Source: Utricularia gibba
Taxonomy: Eukaryota > Streptophyta > Magnoliopsida > Lamiales > Lentibulariaceae
Length of the DNA: 64,000 bases
Assembly: GCA_002189035.1 (NCBI GenBank)
Contig: NEEC01000019.1
Location: forward strand, 1,488,001 to 1,552,000
Direction: 5' to 3'
The position numbers were made by a program, and so were the translations under genes. Every line of letters starts with the position of its first letter. Position 1 is the first letter of the stretch. The notes under the pieces were generated by a model. That model did not search any database, was not told where the DNA came from, and saw only the letters and a program-made list of their open reading frames with translations. Positions 34,905 to 48,785 of this stretch are shown here, one piece after another.

Positions 34905-35501
34905 AGTTGATCGATAGATATCTCACCTGTTCTAATTTCACAACTCCTCTAGTCAAATCAATTTATAGTACTCAAAGGAAACCGAAGCTGGGCCCCATCG
35001 TTCTTCTGGTCGGGACGCGTTCGTTAGGATGTGACGTGTAACGCGTACGATAAAAATATAATATCATGGTTTTGAATTTTCTTCTTTTTTTTTGGCGTAC
35101 GACATACAAAGGTGCCAAACCATTTGCGAAATATATATTTTATTAAAAATAAATATGTTTATAAAATTTTCAAAAAAAAACCCCCGTTCAATTTATATTC
35201 AGTTTTGCTATCCAATTCTATTCCAAGAAAATTGGAAAAGTTAAAAATACTTTACATTTTTTAAAGCCTAAAAAAATGTGACCGAAGGAGTTGTTTTAAA
35301 AAATAAATTAGGTCGCGAAGCGTTCGTAAGAATGTGACGTGTGACGAGTACGAGAAAAATATAACGGATTGAAAAATAAAAAGGAAGCAATTCAATGCGA
35401 GTGACATTCTCTAAGATTCATTGGATTCTGGATCCAAGATACAAAGGTGCTGACAGGGCATTCAGATGAACAGAAGGATTCAATTCAAGCAAATCAGGTG
35501 A
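34905..35501. other. shared intergenic space between annexin and RING-H2 genes
   Basis: Annexin promoter plus RING 3' flank, both transcribed leftward. Contains the two 45-bp direct repeats noted for the right arm. No gene. Confidence 0.5.
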
Positions 35502-36365
35502 TCAACGACGACGGTTCAGAGAAACCTTGACTCTTGCGCGACAGAGGGGGCATTTGTCCTTAGCTTCCAGCCATTTTTTGATGCATGCGGAATGAAACTC
35601 ATGTTGGCAGTCCAGGATTCCGATCATGCCGCCGTCGTCGTCGCAGAGGCCCTCCTGACAAACGACGCAGATGTTGGACTGCCCCTCTTCATCAATGGCT
35701 TCAATTTCCCAATTGTTCTTCAGTGTCATGCTCTCCATTAGTATCCTCTGATACCTCCTCAGTAACCTTTCTTGATGTTCGTCATGCGCAGGTTCATCCT
35801 CCTCGATCTCCTCCGCGAAGGCCGCGTCCTCCGTCTCGCTGCTCCTCTGGTTCGAACCAACCTCATTGCCCTCAACGATGGGTTTGTCCAGAACCTCCAG
35901 TTCTTCATCGGAGGAAATACTCTCACTACGAGGAAACATCACATAGCACCAAAAGCCTCTGAAACGTGGCACGAAGGGTGGAGCGTCGGGATTCAACCCG
36001 TAAGTAGCTTCGGAAATCTGTGGAACGACGGACTGTGTGAAACTTGATGTCACGTATGGAGGAGCATGGATATTCATCGGGAAAGGAGCAGGCACGACAG
36101 GAGGGGCCAGGGGATCCAACCCGTAAGGAGCTTCGAAAATCTGTGGAAGTATGAACTCCCTCAAACTTAGTGGCACGTATGGAGGAGCATGGATATTCAT
36201 CGGGAAAGTCGCAGGCACGGAAGGAGGGGCCAGGGGATCCAACCCCTGAGGAGCTTCGAAAATCTGTGGAAGTATGAACTCCCTCAAACTTAGTGGCACG
36301 TATGGAGGAGCATGGATATTCATCGGGAAAGGCGCAGACACGAAAGGAGCGGCCAGGCGATCCAT
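35502..36365 (-). CDS. RING-H2 finger protein with 41-residue repeats (right copy)
   Basis: The 287-residue product is identical to the left copy at 27675-28538, including three 41-residue repeats and the RING-H2 at residues 233-275. The coding DNA also appears identical, since the out-of-frame translations agree too. The TATA box is at 36431-36438 (minus strand TATAAAAA). Upstream, a frame extends further (MRVILQTT...) but starts at the transcript start region, so MDRL is kept. Either copy could be the ancestor; its association with the intact annexin suggests the right arm is the original. Confidence 0.85.
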   Translation of the reverse strand: MDRLAAPFVSAPFPMNIHAPPYVPLSLREFILPQIFEAPQGLDPLAPPSVPATFPMNIHAPPYVPLSLREFILPQIFEAPYGLDPLAPPVVPAPFPMNIHAPPYVTSSFTQSVVPQISEATYGLNPDAPPFVPRFRGFWCYVMFPRSESISSDEELEVLDKPIVEGNEVGSNQRSSETEDAAFAEEIEEDEPAHDEHQERLLRRYQRILMESMTLKNNWEIEAIDEEGQSNICVVCQEGLCDDDGGMIGILDCQHEFHSACIKKWLEAKDKCPLCRARVKVSLNRRR

Positions 36366-37773
36366 TGGAAAAACAAGTCGGCAAGAGGGGGTTAGAGTAG
36401 TCTGAAGAATTACTCTCACGAAAACAACCCTTTTTATAGGGATTCAGATGCCTCACTTCCGCTGAAATATGGAAACATTAGGATTAGTAATGAAATACGG
36501 ATATCACTGTAAACTAGTAAATGTTGCCATGTAATATAATATAATTAAAATATTATATAGTATAATCAGTTTTCATTAGTGTTAAATATAATCAGGTTTT
36601 CATTAAAATATAGATTACTTCTTCATGATTTTATTAATTATAAATAATAAAAAATAGAAAAAAATCAATAAATCTGCCAAAATTACATATTCCAACAATC
36701 ATGAAAATCTTATGATTAAAAAATACAAACATCAAACATGAATAAAGTAATTTTTTTTTAAAAAAAGAACACCACAATGCACAAGTGATCAAGTCAGTTT
36801 ATCAATAAAATAGATAAATAAATTATTTTATTTTATATTTAAAATAAATAATTAAATTTTTGAATTTTTCAACAAAAACGTTAAGTATTTTTATATTTTT
36901 TAAAATATGCATGCAATTGTTAAACTAGTTTATTAAATATATATTATTATTAATATATAGATATTTAAATAATAAAAACTATATACCAAGCAACACTTTA
37001 AGGTTATCTTAATTATAGTTCATACTTGCTATATTTATTTTATGATTTAATGTAATATTCATATTTAATATCATCAATTAAAAAATAAATTTATTATTTT
37101 AAAAATCAGAATATCTATCGTTTCTCATGATTGATACAATAAGATATCCCAAATCTTTGGGTTAGACTTTTGGTATAGAAAAGAAAAATATATAATTTTT
37201 AATTATGTTTTATTTTTTACTAATTAATATAAATTTAGAGTAATAATGTTAAATCATATTAATAAATACATACAATATATTATTGAATTATGCTATTGTT
37301 TTGATGCATTTATATGTATTTATCTTCATCTTCTCCGTTGATCCTGGAGCACGTGTCCTTCGGGACTCCTCACGTGGATCCAAGAAGAGTGATGATTGCC
37401 TTGCGCGACTGAAGATGAAAAGCGGGCACATTCCGAAAATTCTTTCCTAATGATTGTGGTGCTGACACCTAAGGCCTAATCCAAAATTCCTTCCAGAAGT
37501 CAATGCAGAGCATATTTTTTAAATGGGAAATGCAACAATCATCCTGCCTGATACGACGCTATGGATCGAATCAATCTTCTGTTTCAAATCAGCACCATTG
37601 ATTGATCTCATCCATGACTTCTAATGGACCACTGATCGCAGTGCAGTGTGTACTCTTGGGGATGATATATACCAGTCACGTTTCTCAATTTTGTTTTCAA
37701 TATTCTTACGGCTTCTCGTGAGCTACTTTCTGTCGCCTTCTCTTTTGTTTTCTGTGTGTCCGACCAGTTGGGT
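36366..37773. other. intergenic, very AT-rich, with part of the inverted arm
   Basis: RING promoter, then AT-rich DNA of the right arm to about 37262, then the alpha-galactosidase promoter. A G-box-like ACGTG occurs near 37351 and 37374 (cacgtgtcc, cacgtgg). No coding sequence. Confidence 0.45.
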
Positions 37774-40463
37774 ATGGGGGATCTGCGAAGAGGTTCATCG
37801 CTTCTACTTCTTGTGTTGATCGCATTAGCTGTTGCTGTTCATTCCCAAGATGGAGATTTTTTGAGTAGAAGAAGTTTGTTGGCAAATGGGCTTGCGGCCA
37901 CTCCTCAAATGGGGTGGGCACCTTTTTCTTATCTTTTTTCTATTTGGGGTGAACTGTGTTCTGGGTTGTGCAGAATCATGACTGTGCGATGGTTTTTATT
38001 ACGCCGATGTACTTTTTGTTTGTCATCCATCCATTTGTTGAAAATGATGTTTCTGGAAACTGTTTTCTGGGGTCTGCCAGATTTTGCTAGTGTTCCTCAT
38101 CTTTCTGGCTTTGGAAATCATTTTTATCCATTGCATACTCTGTTCTCTTAATGTTATTGTGATCTTGTCGTTGAGGAAAGGATAATCTCTTCTTATTTTG
38201 CCTTTGCTGGGGTTTCACTTTTCAGGTGGAACAGTTGGAATCATTTTGCGTGTCACGTTGACGAAAAGATGATCAGAGAAACAGGTTTGCGACATCTTCT
38301 GGAGCCTCTTGTATTCAAATCGTCTTTCGCAACAGGGGAAGTTCCCTTGCTATATCCTTTTCATTACTTGTTCCAACACAACGATTTTGTTTTGGTCAGC
38401 GGATGCTTTGGTTTCTACTGGGCTTTCGAAGCTCGGTTATGTCTACGTCAATATTGGTATGTTCTTAGAGTTTGGAAATTGTTTCCACATTTCCTTGTCA
38501 TGAATGCTGGTATTCTTTGTTCCCAGATGACTGCTGGGCCGAGATTTTTCGTGATGACAAGGTTTGGTTCATTCGAATAATCGAACAACTGTGATATATG
38601 TCCAATGTTTTAGCTCCTGATTCATGGAAATTCACTCTCAGGGCAATCTTGTCCCAAGGAAGACTACCTTTCCTTCTGGAATGAAGGCATTGGCTGATTA
38701 TGTTCATAGCAAGGGGCTTAAGCTCGGGATATATTCAGACGCAGGGTAATCTAAATTCAACTTTGTGTTTGATATCAGGCTTCAAACTAGATAACTTCAG
38801 CTGTTCATTGGAATCTCTCAGGTAGAGTGACTGTTCTTACTGTGTTTTCTTTTCCTTTGGCAGAACTTACACCTGCAGCAAGACAATGCCTGGCTCACTT
38901 GGACATGAAGAACAAGATGCAAGCACCTTCGCATCTTGGGTAAGGATCGTTGTGTTGCAAATTCTGTTATCGATTGCTGTATTGCAGTTTGTGGTTTGGA
39001 AACCGGAACTTCATCCCTAGATTTTATTGCAAGAATCTCCACCCACAGAACTGACTTCCCTTCTGCATGATACTGTCTTTCAGGGTATAGATTACTTGAA
39101 GTATGACAACTGCAACAACAAAGAAATCAAGCCTATCATAAGGTACAGAATTTCTGTTTGCAATGCCAGACTCTCTGTACTCATTAAAAAGATTTGAGCT
39201 CCTGGATCTGTTCTTCATTCAAATGTCTATCTGTGCATTTGGATATGCAGATATCCCGTGATGACAAGGGCCCTGATGAAAACAGGGAGGCCAATCTTTT
39301 TCTCTCTCTGTGAATGGTGATTCTCGCTTACTACACAGCCTGCATTTTTTACCCCTTCTCGCATCTCACTTCTGTTCAACGACAGGGGAGACATGCATCC
39401 TGCTCTGTGGGGTGCCAACATTGGAAACAGTTGGAGAACCACGAATGACATTGCTGATAACTGGGACAGGTATGGATGTGCCTTTTACCTTTGAAAACAT
39501 ACAGAGGTTGCTTGGTAGAATCTGATCATGAGCGGCTCTCTTCTTCCAATCTGATGATCCTGCAACAGCATGGTCTCCAGAGCTGATCAGAATGAAGTCT
39601 ATGCAGACTACGCAAGGCCTGGTGGCTGGAATGGTTGGCCTTATAGATGAATCAAACATTTTGGAACACATTACTTAAACACAGATTCATTGCAGATCCT
39701 GACATGCTTGAGGTTGGAAACGGAGGGATGTCCAAGGATGAATACATAGTCCATTTCAGCCTATGGGCAATATCCAAGGTCTGTGTACAGTTTACTGGAG
39801 TAGACTCCACCGCATCTGTGTTCTCTGTTTCATCCTTTTCATCTTTCATGCCAGGCTCCTCTGCTGATTGGTTGCGACGTGCGAAACATGACTAAGGACA
39901 CTGTGGAAATCATTGGAAATAAGGAGGTTATAGCAGTTAACCAGGGTACAAGCAAAACCACTTCTCTGAATAGCAGCTGCCTGCTCTTCCTCTGTTCATC
40001 CTCATCCATAATAATCATTCTTGTTGCAGACAAGCTGGGGGTTCAAGCTAAGAAGGTCCGAATGGAGGGCGATCTCGAGGCAAGTCATGTTATTCATGGC
40101 CTCCAAAACGATCCTTGAAACTCAACTCCCAGTTTACAGGTTTGGGCAGGGCCTCTGTCTGACTACAGAGTGGTAGTTGTGCTCCTGAATCGAGCTCTCC
40201 TCCCGTACACCATCACTGCTCACTGGGACGATATCGGCATCCCCGTCAAGAGCTCTGTAGTCGCAAGAGACTTGTGGAAGGTAACCAACCCCCCTCCAGC
40301 AGCTCCCCACACTAATCCATCTCCTTCCTGTTGATAACTCCCTTTTGGTGGATTGTTGTCGCGTTGGCAGCACGAGACGCTGAAACAGAGGTTTGTGGGT
40401 AAGCTGACAGCAACACTTGATCCACATTCCTGCAAGATGTACATTTTGAAGCCTGTCGCCTGA
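37774..40463 (+). CDS. alpha-galactosidase, GH27
   Basis: About 14 in-phase exons encode a secreted enzyme that removes terminal alpha-galactose from raffinose-family oligosaccharides, galactomannan or galactolipids. A signal peptide ([15 protein letters not shown]) leads to the mature start [17 protein letters not shown]. Visible GH27 signatures: [17 protein letters not shown], nucleophile Asp in [18 protein letters not shown], and the acid/base region [20 protein letters not shown] with [10 protein letters not shown]. The C-terminal beta-domain ends [11 protein letters not shown]. One intron (40080-40139) begins with GC rather than GT (GAG then GCAAGT); the join restores [11 protein letters not shown]. 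No frame breaks. Start at 37774 is the first ATG before the signal peptide. Length is normal (about 410). Confidence 0.95.
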
Positions 40464-42318
40464 GCATTCTTCTCTGGTCTTCGGAGTTGAAACAGAGACA
40501 GAGATATTCAGCTCTGGCTTCTGATTCAATCCTTGCTACATGAATAAAAGCTACTGTCATTCTCACGAAATCAACCAATGCACCATTAACACTCAACAAG
40601 GTTTGAGAACACACAACTCACCTGAGTTGTTCTGAAAACTGACACAATTGACCTGCAAGTTGTGCGTGTGCAATGTGATTCTGCACACAAACGTGCCACC
40701 ATAAAGATGAATGAATGAGCACAGGCTGCACATCCATGGATCAAAACGAATCGGGTCGGGTCGAACCAAACCCAAACCACACAAATTGGTTTAGTGGAGG
40801 ATTACCAGCCAAACCAAACCACAAAACCAAATCATTAAATGGGTAAAAAAAGTCAAAACCAACCAAACCAGTTTCTGATTGGGAGTTACGCCAACAAATC
40901 TACCATTTTGGGTGGACGTACACGTGGCGGTTCGTCAACGGGATGGATTATGTATGACACAACATTTTTTATGTTAATTCACCTAACTTTTAAATTATCC
41001 GAATTGGAAAATAATAATAAATAAATACGTCACCCGGTAGCCGGCCAGGTTAGCTATTGGATTAGATGGACCACTTTACCCTTTGAAAATCTTCTCCACG
41101 TTTTCCACATGATCCAAAACGGGATATTAATTATAATAATTATTAAAATTGACATTGGATAATAATTATTACACAAAGACGACAAGAATCCTTCTCAAAC
41201 AAGGCTGAGGCTGTCCATTACTGAGACAAGACTGACGAGCCCCACCCGAATCCCATCATGCCCGACCCGAACAAAAAAAAAAGTTTATATTTATTTGAAT
41301 TTTTTATTTTAAAATAGCAAGAAAATTTGATTTTAAGCGTGTGGATGTGACGGGGGCTGAGCTGACCCATTCCCCGTGGGGGAGGGATCCTTTTTTGGGG
41401 CTGCCCATGAGTCAAACCTCCCGTTGACGCTTTGACCTTTCCTTTTAAAAACTATTTTCTTAATATTTCTCCAAATAATTAATTATTGAAAATTAATGTT
41501 CTGTGCAATAATCAGGAAAGAGTAAATGGGCTCTTAATCAAGGAATTAATAATTAAAAATAAATAAATATTTTAAGTATTATTATGAGAAAAAAAACTCT
41601 GAAAATCGTCATCGGTTTGGGTAGTGGCCCTGGAGCAGCGGAGTGGCGGTTGATAGAAATCGTGGGTGTGGCAGAAAAGACGTTATCTTTCTTTCTACGT
41701 GTTGAAGTTTTCTTTTCTACTGGTTTTCAAGGGAAACGTCTATTGTGTCTTCTCTGCCACCGCGTTTTGCATAGTTAGCAATACAGTTTACACGTATATA
41801 TATACATCGGCACACCATTCTGCGTTTTGGGACATCAATTGATTCTTGAATTCCTAGAAGCGACACTCGATCTCTTGCTTTACGAGGAAAACAAACTTTT
41901 CTTAGCTTTCAGATATCCGAATCCCTCGTGTGTAAGTCTCTTTTGAACAACCCCTTTTCGAATATTCTCTCGAATGCCAACTATCTCATCGTTTCTGGCT
42001 AAAGATTGCCTCTTTCGATCGGTGTTTCTTCAAAGACTACATATTTCGATGTGGGTTCTCTTGTTTTCTTGTTGGGTTTATGCTTTTTATTGAGATGAAA
42101 GCCCCAGAATTGACTGTTATGTTCGGTATTGGCTGCTGAATACTTTTCCGTGTTCCCGTTTTTATTGTTTTTTTTAATCAAATGTTTCTGTAGCTTTATT
42201 CTTATCTTTACAAATTGGCGGCTTCTAGCACATCTTTGTTGATTCGATCTCTTTGGTGGTTGATAACTATAAACAGAACCAGACAACCAGAGCCAGGAGC
42301 TTGCCAAATTCTCTTGCC
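40464..42318. other. intergenic plus 5' leader of RING-CH gene
   Basis: 40740-40880 is rich in AACCAAACC-like words. 41270-41600 is AT-rich. A TATA-like run lies at about 41796-41806 and a probable 5' UTR intron begins at about 41932 (GTAAGTCT) and ends near 42276 (aaacag). No coding gene supported. Confidence 0.4.
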
Positions 42319-43589
42319 ATGGGGGATCATTTCGTTTTTCTAGTTGATCGTTTGCTCACGGAGTCGACGCTAGAGGCTGCAATCCGAAGTGGGAACATGC
42401 TAAAACAGGCAGCTTCTGCCACGATCACCGATTCCGATGCCGAATTCTCGGAAAACTGTTCGTCGCCTAGTAAGCTAGCTGAGTGCAGGATATGTCTTGA
42501 TGAAGACGCGGTTTCACGCATGGAAGCTCCGTGTTCCTGCTCGGGGAGCTTAAAGGTACGTTTTGCTGCTTTCTAACTCTGAGATGAACTTCGCTGCTCA
42601 TCTTGATTTCCATGGTTTTTCTTTCCAGTTTGCTCACAGGAGATGTGTACAGAAGTGGTGCAACGAGAAGGGGAATACAACTTGTGAAATATGTCATCAG
42701 GTAAGCGTGTGCTTCAGAGATTTCTGTTTCATCGAAATATTCGACTCTTCCTGATTCATATGTGTTTTCCAGCAATTCAAGCCTGGATATGTTGCACCTC
42801 CCCCTCTGTTTCGGTATCCGATGGAATTCAGGTAGTTCACCTTTTCATGTCTGTATAGACATGGAGCATGTAGTTCTTTTTTCTTTCTTTTCACCAGCAT
42901 CTGTTGGTTCCTTTCAGGAGAAACTGGAGAATCGTCAGAAGAAATGTGGACAATCAGGAAATCATCGCAATGGTCTCAACAGATCCAACTTTTATTGATA
43001 TGGATGACAGCAACTACGCCATCTCTTCATCATCACGCAGAACAGTATTATGCCGTGCAGTGGCCACAATAGTAAGTTTCTATGTCCTGAACTGATAGCT
43101 TTGATGAATGCAATATCTAATCCATCTAATTAACTGTACGATTGGTTTTCTTCAGTTCATGGCTCTGCTAATCCTGGGACACACTCTTCTTGTTGGGGAT
43201 CCAGCCGAGAGCTACACTTTTCCATTGTTCATGGTAAGAAGTTAGCTTCTTCAAGAGTAGAAATTGTGAGAAAAGCGCTGCAGTATTGACTTTAATCGTT
43301 TGTCAAATACAGATCTTGATGCTGGGAATTACTGGGATTCTTTTGTCTGTATGCATAATACTGAAAACAATGATCTCCTTTCTAGCGCAACGGGATCAAC
43401 AGGTAAAGCCTAGCTACAGTCCCTACATTCGGTGATAGATGTGAACGCAGCCTGAATCGCCTTGCAACAAGATGACAATGTGCTTTTGTTGACTTACAGG
43501 CAAGTCTTAGTCTCTACCAACCTGCATCTGCTGAAGAAGATGACTTGGTGAATCATCCGCAACAGCAGCACATTATTGCAATACAATAG
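42319..43589 (+). CDS. RING-CH (MARCH-type) membrane E3 ubiquitin ligase
   Basis: Seven exons in phase. The N-terminal part [20 protein letters not shown] is followed by a C4HC3 RING-CH finger: CRICLDED...[34 protein letters not shown], with intron 1 after SLK. After [19 protein letters not shown] come an RRNWRIV stretch and two membrane helices ([19 protein letters not shown] and [20 protein letters not shown]), then a polar tail ending QQQHIIAIQ. This is the plant RINGv/PIT1-like layout; such ligases ubiquitinate membrane proteins in endomembranes. All splice borders are GT-AG and no frame breaks are present. Converges with the RPI gene on the other strand. Confidence 0.9.
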
Positions 43590-44207
43590 CAGGCCAAAGG
43601 TGCAAACAAATGGAGTTAATCTACTAGCTGAATGCTGCTGCTGTTAAAGAAGCAGGCAGCTATACACAAAACCAAACAAGACAGAAGAACCTAAAGAAAA
43701 CGTATGGAGCTTGAAGGTGATGTAGGTAGTTCATGTAGAGGTGTATCAGATCGGATACATCGGAAGTAAACATAAAGAAGGTGTGAAGTTCGAAAAAGGA
43801 TGTCTATAGATCCATGAATATATATACTTTCTATAAGATTCAAGTTTAAGGATATGCAGCTATAGTGTAATAGCATGTTGAGTAGTATCTATATAAATTA
43901 TACACCAGCAATCATTATCCAATCTTCAACACCACCTAAAAGATTTCACTGGATATGATGATAAACATGGACCATGTTAAGATAATGACTTTCTTCATCA
44001 ACCACTAGCAAACAAAATGTATGTTTCATCACTGTGTTATCATATCAGTCAATGAGAAATCAATGCCCTCACGCAAAGCAAAATTCAAAGAACTTAGTAG
44101 TAATAGAAGGCTCCACGTTCATCCTGATACAGACACTAGATAATTGGTTGATCCAATCCAAAATTTTCATCCTCAATGGATGGTGACATTGATGCTAAGC
44201 GTAGATA
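43590..44207. other. convergent 3' ends of RING-CH and RPI genes
   Basis: Two genes point toward each other here; the sequence is presumably their 3' UTRs. No gene. Confidence 0.5.
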
Positions 44208-45058
44208 TCAGAATCTATTCCTCAAGTCATTGTAACAAAAGGCATCTTCCTGCAATTCATTCCCAATTTTAGTCTTCACAGTGATACCATCAACACCAGC
44301 AACGATCAAAGAGGTCGCCAAGCCGATGAACATCCCATGCTCAACAATTCCAGGAAGCCTCAAAATTGCATCACTTGCTTCATTAAGGTCACCAATCACT
44401 CTTTGAAAGTACAAGTCAATGATGTAGTTCCCATTGTCAGTCACATATGGCTGCCCAGTTTCAGAAGATTTTCTCAACTTCCCAACACAGCCTGCATCAC
44501 GAAACAAAGCAACAAGCCTGTTCAAAGAATGCTTCCAACAGAAGGGAATAACCTCCACGGGCATGGCCAGTCCGCTCCCCCCTACATAATTGACCAACTT
44601 CGATTCATCGACTATGACAATGAATCTCCTGCTTGCTGACTCCACCATTTTCTCCCTCAACAAAGAACCCCCTCGCCCCTTAACCAAATTCATAAAAGGG
44701 TCAACCTCATCTGCCCCATCAATAGCTAAATCAACCACGGGATGTGAATCAAGATCAGATAATGGAATGCCCAAGGAAACAGCTTGCTGGTGAGTTATCG
44801 TTGAAGTAGGTATCCCACGATATCCTTCAGCTTCCCCTGTTTCAGAAGCTGCCCAATTCTCTCTACAGCATGCTTTGCAGTGGAGCCTGTGCCTAGCCCC
44901 ACAACCATACCAGATTCAACATACTCCACAGCCTTGTAAGCAGCAATCTTCTTCAAATCATCCTGGGTGAGGCTCACTGCTAAACAAGGGGAAGAAGAAA
45001 CGGCCGAGGAAACCATAATCTTAGCCTGCTCGTAAGACTCCGTGTAGGCTGCAGTCAT
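44208..45058 (-). CDS. ribose-5-phosphate isomerase A, cytosolic type, one apparent frameshift
   Basis: Intronless, as in the cytosolic plant RPI genes. It interconverts ribose-5-P and ribulose-5-P in the pentose phosphate pathway. The first part reads MTAAYTESYEQAKIM...KKIAAYKAVEYVESGMVVGL then GTGSTAKHAVERIG; the second reads TSTITHQQAVSLGIPLSDLD, VVDLAIDGADEVD (active-site D-G-A-D), KGRGGSLLREKM and ends NDLRNRF. Between them, near 44811-44815, the frame must shift by one missing base (KDIVG to IPTSTITHQQ); unrepaired, the first half ends after LLQR. Full length with the shift is about 283 residues, normal. Lost bases rather than gene death are likely because all motifs are intact. Confidence 0.9.
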
Positions 45059-45888
45059 AGCCTCAAGTGCAATCCAAGCAATTGGTTAGTAAAAATCCAG
45101 TAAACGCCAATATGTACTTTTCAACGATTGATTGGGATCTCAAAGGATGACAACCCTTTCACGTATGGCTAGGTTTTATCATCCCAACGAAGAAATCTGA
45201 TCGTCCGATTCATCTTCCACGATTTGCCTGACAGAATTAGGGCTTGGGAGTGGAGGCGCTTTTAGTAGGCGGTTCATGTTTTAAATTATATATATATATA
45301 TATAATATTTAATTAGATTTTAGATGAGGTTTATGTTTAAATATATATATATATATATATATTTTATATATATATATTTTACCATCATATAGATATACAT
45401 AATTTAAATATTATATAACTTATGCAATTATTCAAAATAATAAATGAATACATTATACATTCATACTAATTTAAATCTCCAAATATATTCATAATTCTTA
45501 GCTATAATTATTAATAGTTCATTAATTACCTCTTATTCAATAATTATGATTTTAAATATACAATTTATTTGAACTGTTTACAAAAATTCAACATGTATAT
45601 GTATATTAGTTGTATATTAAATGGAACTTCGGCCCAAAAGTATATACGAAACGGCTATAAATAAAATCTTGTGATAACCAAATTTATAATAAATCATAAA
45701 AATTTTATGATTTATACAGTTAAGATATAATTTTTAACAGTTACTGTTAAAAAACTGTTTAATAAAAAGTTACTGTACATTACCGAGCACAGTAAATTTC
45801 ATCAGTTTCAGTTCAGGTACAACAGCGAAGACGATATGCAATCGCAGGAAACAAGAGGATGCTATGGTGAGAAGAAAACGAAGCAAGA
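45059..45888. other. intergenic with AT microsatellites
   Basis: (TA)n runs at about 45286-45305 and 45340-45381; AT-rich throughout. Holds the RPI promoter and the 3' flank of the beta-propeller gene. No coding sequence. Confidence 0.55.
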
Positions 45889-46931
45889 TCAAGAGGTTTT
45901 CTTGTTCATATTTTGTGCAAGCTGCTTCATTTGAAATCTCCAGAAGGCGAAATACGCCAATCCCAAACCAATCGCCACGTAAATCCACACGTTCTCTTCT
46001 TTCCTCTCTGATTCTGCGACCGCCTCTGCTATGCTGAATTCATCTCTTTCAGAAACCCCATCGCCCACATGCCCATACAAAACGTACACCCTGTTCTCCG
46101 CTCCGGCTGCCACCGCCGTGCCTTGTCTTTCTCCGTCGAGTTTGGTTTCGTCGATCACAGCACCTGCACTCCAGCTGTCGTCGCTCTTGATGAAGTACAC
46201 CTTATTCTCCGGGACAACACCGATACGATGCCGTTCTTCCTCAAGGAGATACCCCCATTTTCAACAATTGGTAACTCCTTGTTCAGGGTCACCGCCTTCG
46301 CGGACCCATCGTCGGTGTTGACCTTGAATAGCTTACCGGAGTCTGATTTGGCAACAAGAAGATACCCCTTGGGATTGTAAACGACGCCGTTTAGGCCCGA
46401 TTTTAGGGATTTGAACGCCACTGATCTGGACAAGATTGTCGCCTCGCCTTGCTCGGTGACTTTGTAGATGACGTCGTTGGCGGAATCTGTGACGTACGCA
46501 TTCCCGGAGTAATCCACCGAGACGTCATTCGCCGCGACGGTTGACGGGAGGAGATCGTCCAGCGGTGCGATGAAGCGGAGGGTGAAAGAAGGCAAGTCAT
46601 AGGCGGTGATAGCCGAGTACGGAGGGGAGTCGCGGCGGATGACGGCTAGAAGGCGATGGTGTCGAGGATCGAGAGAGACACTCCGGAAGGAGGAATCGGA
46701 CGGCAGCGAACCCGAATCGGAGGGTAGCAGGAGGGACGAGACAACCCCGGCGTCAGATACGGAGATCAGTTGGGAGCGGCGGATGGAGGCGACGATGAAG
46801 TGCTCGGATTTGGGGTCCCACGTGAAGCGCCCCGGAGAGAGATCCGTCCACCTGAAATCAATGACGTGGTGGTTTCGGCAATGAATCTGAGTGATCAGGA
46901 AGACGAGAACGACGACGAATTTGTTCACCAT
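45889..46931 (-). CDS. secreted/membrane-anchored beta-propeller (SMP-30/NHL-like) protein, one apparent frameshift
   Basis: Intronless. N-terminal signal peptide (MVNKFVVVLVFLITQIHC), then propeller-like repeats (RFTWDPKSEHFIVASIRRSQ, VSVDYSGNAYVTDSANDVIY, LNGVVYNPKGYLLVAKSDSG), and a C-terminal membrane helix (VWIYVAIGLGLAYFAFWRF) with a basic tail. It resembles plant SMP-30/gluconolactonase/LRE-like six-bladed propellers of unknown substrate. Around 46215-46235 the frame must shift (ENGGISLRKNG to VVPENKVYFIKSDDSWSAGA); one missing base explains it. With repair the length is about 346 residues. The start at 46931 is the ATG of the signal peptide. Divergent from the PhyH gene, with 356 bp between start codons. 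Confidence 0.72.
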
Positions 46932-47108
46932 CGTCTGCAACCAACTTGAATTCGCGAATCACTTTCCTCTTCTTCAGGTGCGATCGGCGGTGCAGATGCA
47001 ACCAACTATCCCGTACATCGCCGTTTTGTGCCGGTGGCCCAGCCCTAGTATGCCCTTGAGCTATTTTCCGTCCAGGCCCAATGGGTCTCCAATCCACTAA
47101 TCTCAGCC

Positions 47109-47116
47109 ATATATAA
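47109..47116 (+). promoter_or_regulatory. TATA box of PhyH gene
   Basis: TATATAAT about 175 bases upstream of the chosen ATG at 47288; it implies a leader of about 145 bases with one upstream ORF. Confidence 0.45.
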
Positions 47117-47174
47117 TCTTCTATATTATTTGCCAAGTTGAGAGCTTGCGAAGTTTTATCTTGGAATTATTCGC

Positions 47175-47243
47175 ATGCTAACATCAAATGTTGGAACGTG
47201 GATGACTGGTATCCCCGAGGCCAATTTGTCTTCTCCTCTATAG
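47175..47243 (+). other. possible upstream ORF in the PhyH leader
   Basis: ATG at 47175 opens a 22-codon frame ending TAG at 47241-47243, out of frame with the main start at 47288. If the TATA box at 47109 is used, the leader includes it, and it may damp translation. Confidence 0.3.
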
Positions 47244-47287
47244 AGTTCCAAACCCAATTGATTTGCATCCAAAAGAAGGGAAATTGG

Positions 47288-48785
<1,498 letters not shown>

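Larger units (their letters stand above)
34348..37262 (-). repeat. right arm of the large inverted duplication
   Basis: Reverse complement of 26822-29358. It is about 380 bp longer, chiefly because of a stretch at 35061-35316 flanked by two near-identical 45-bp direct repeats (35016-35060 and 35317-35363); the left arm has only one recombined remnant. Homology fades in AT-rich DNA near 37262. Confidence 0.9.

Noticed and set aside
42253-42576. RING-CH start upstream at 42253
   Set aside because: That frame begins with a non-ATG codon in the leader; the ATG at 42319 is the first in frame and starts the conserved part.
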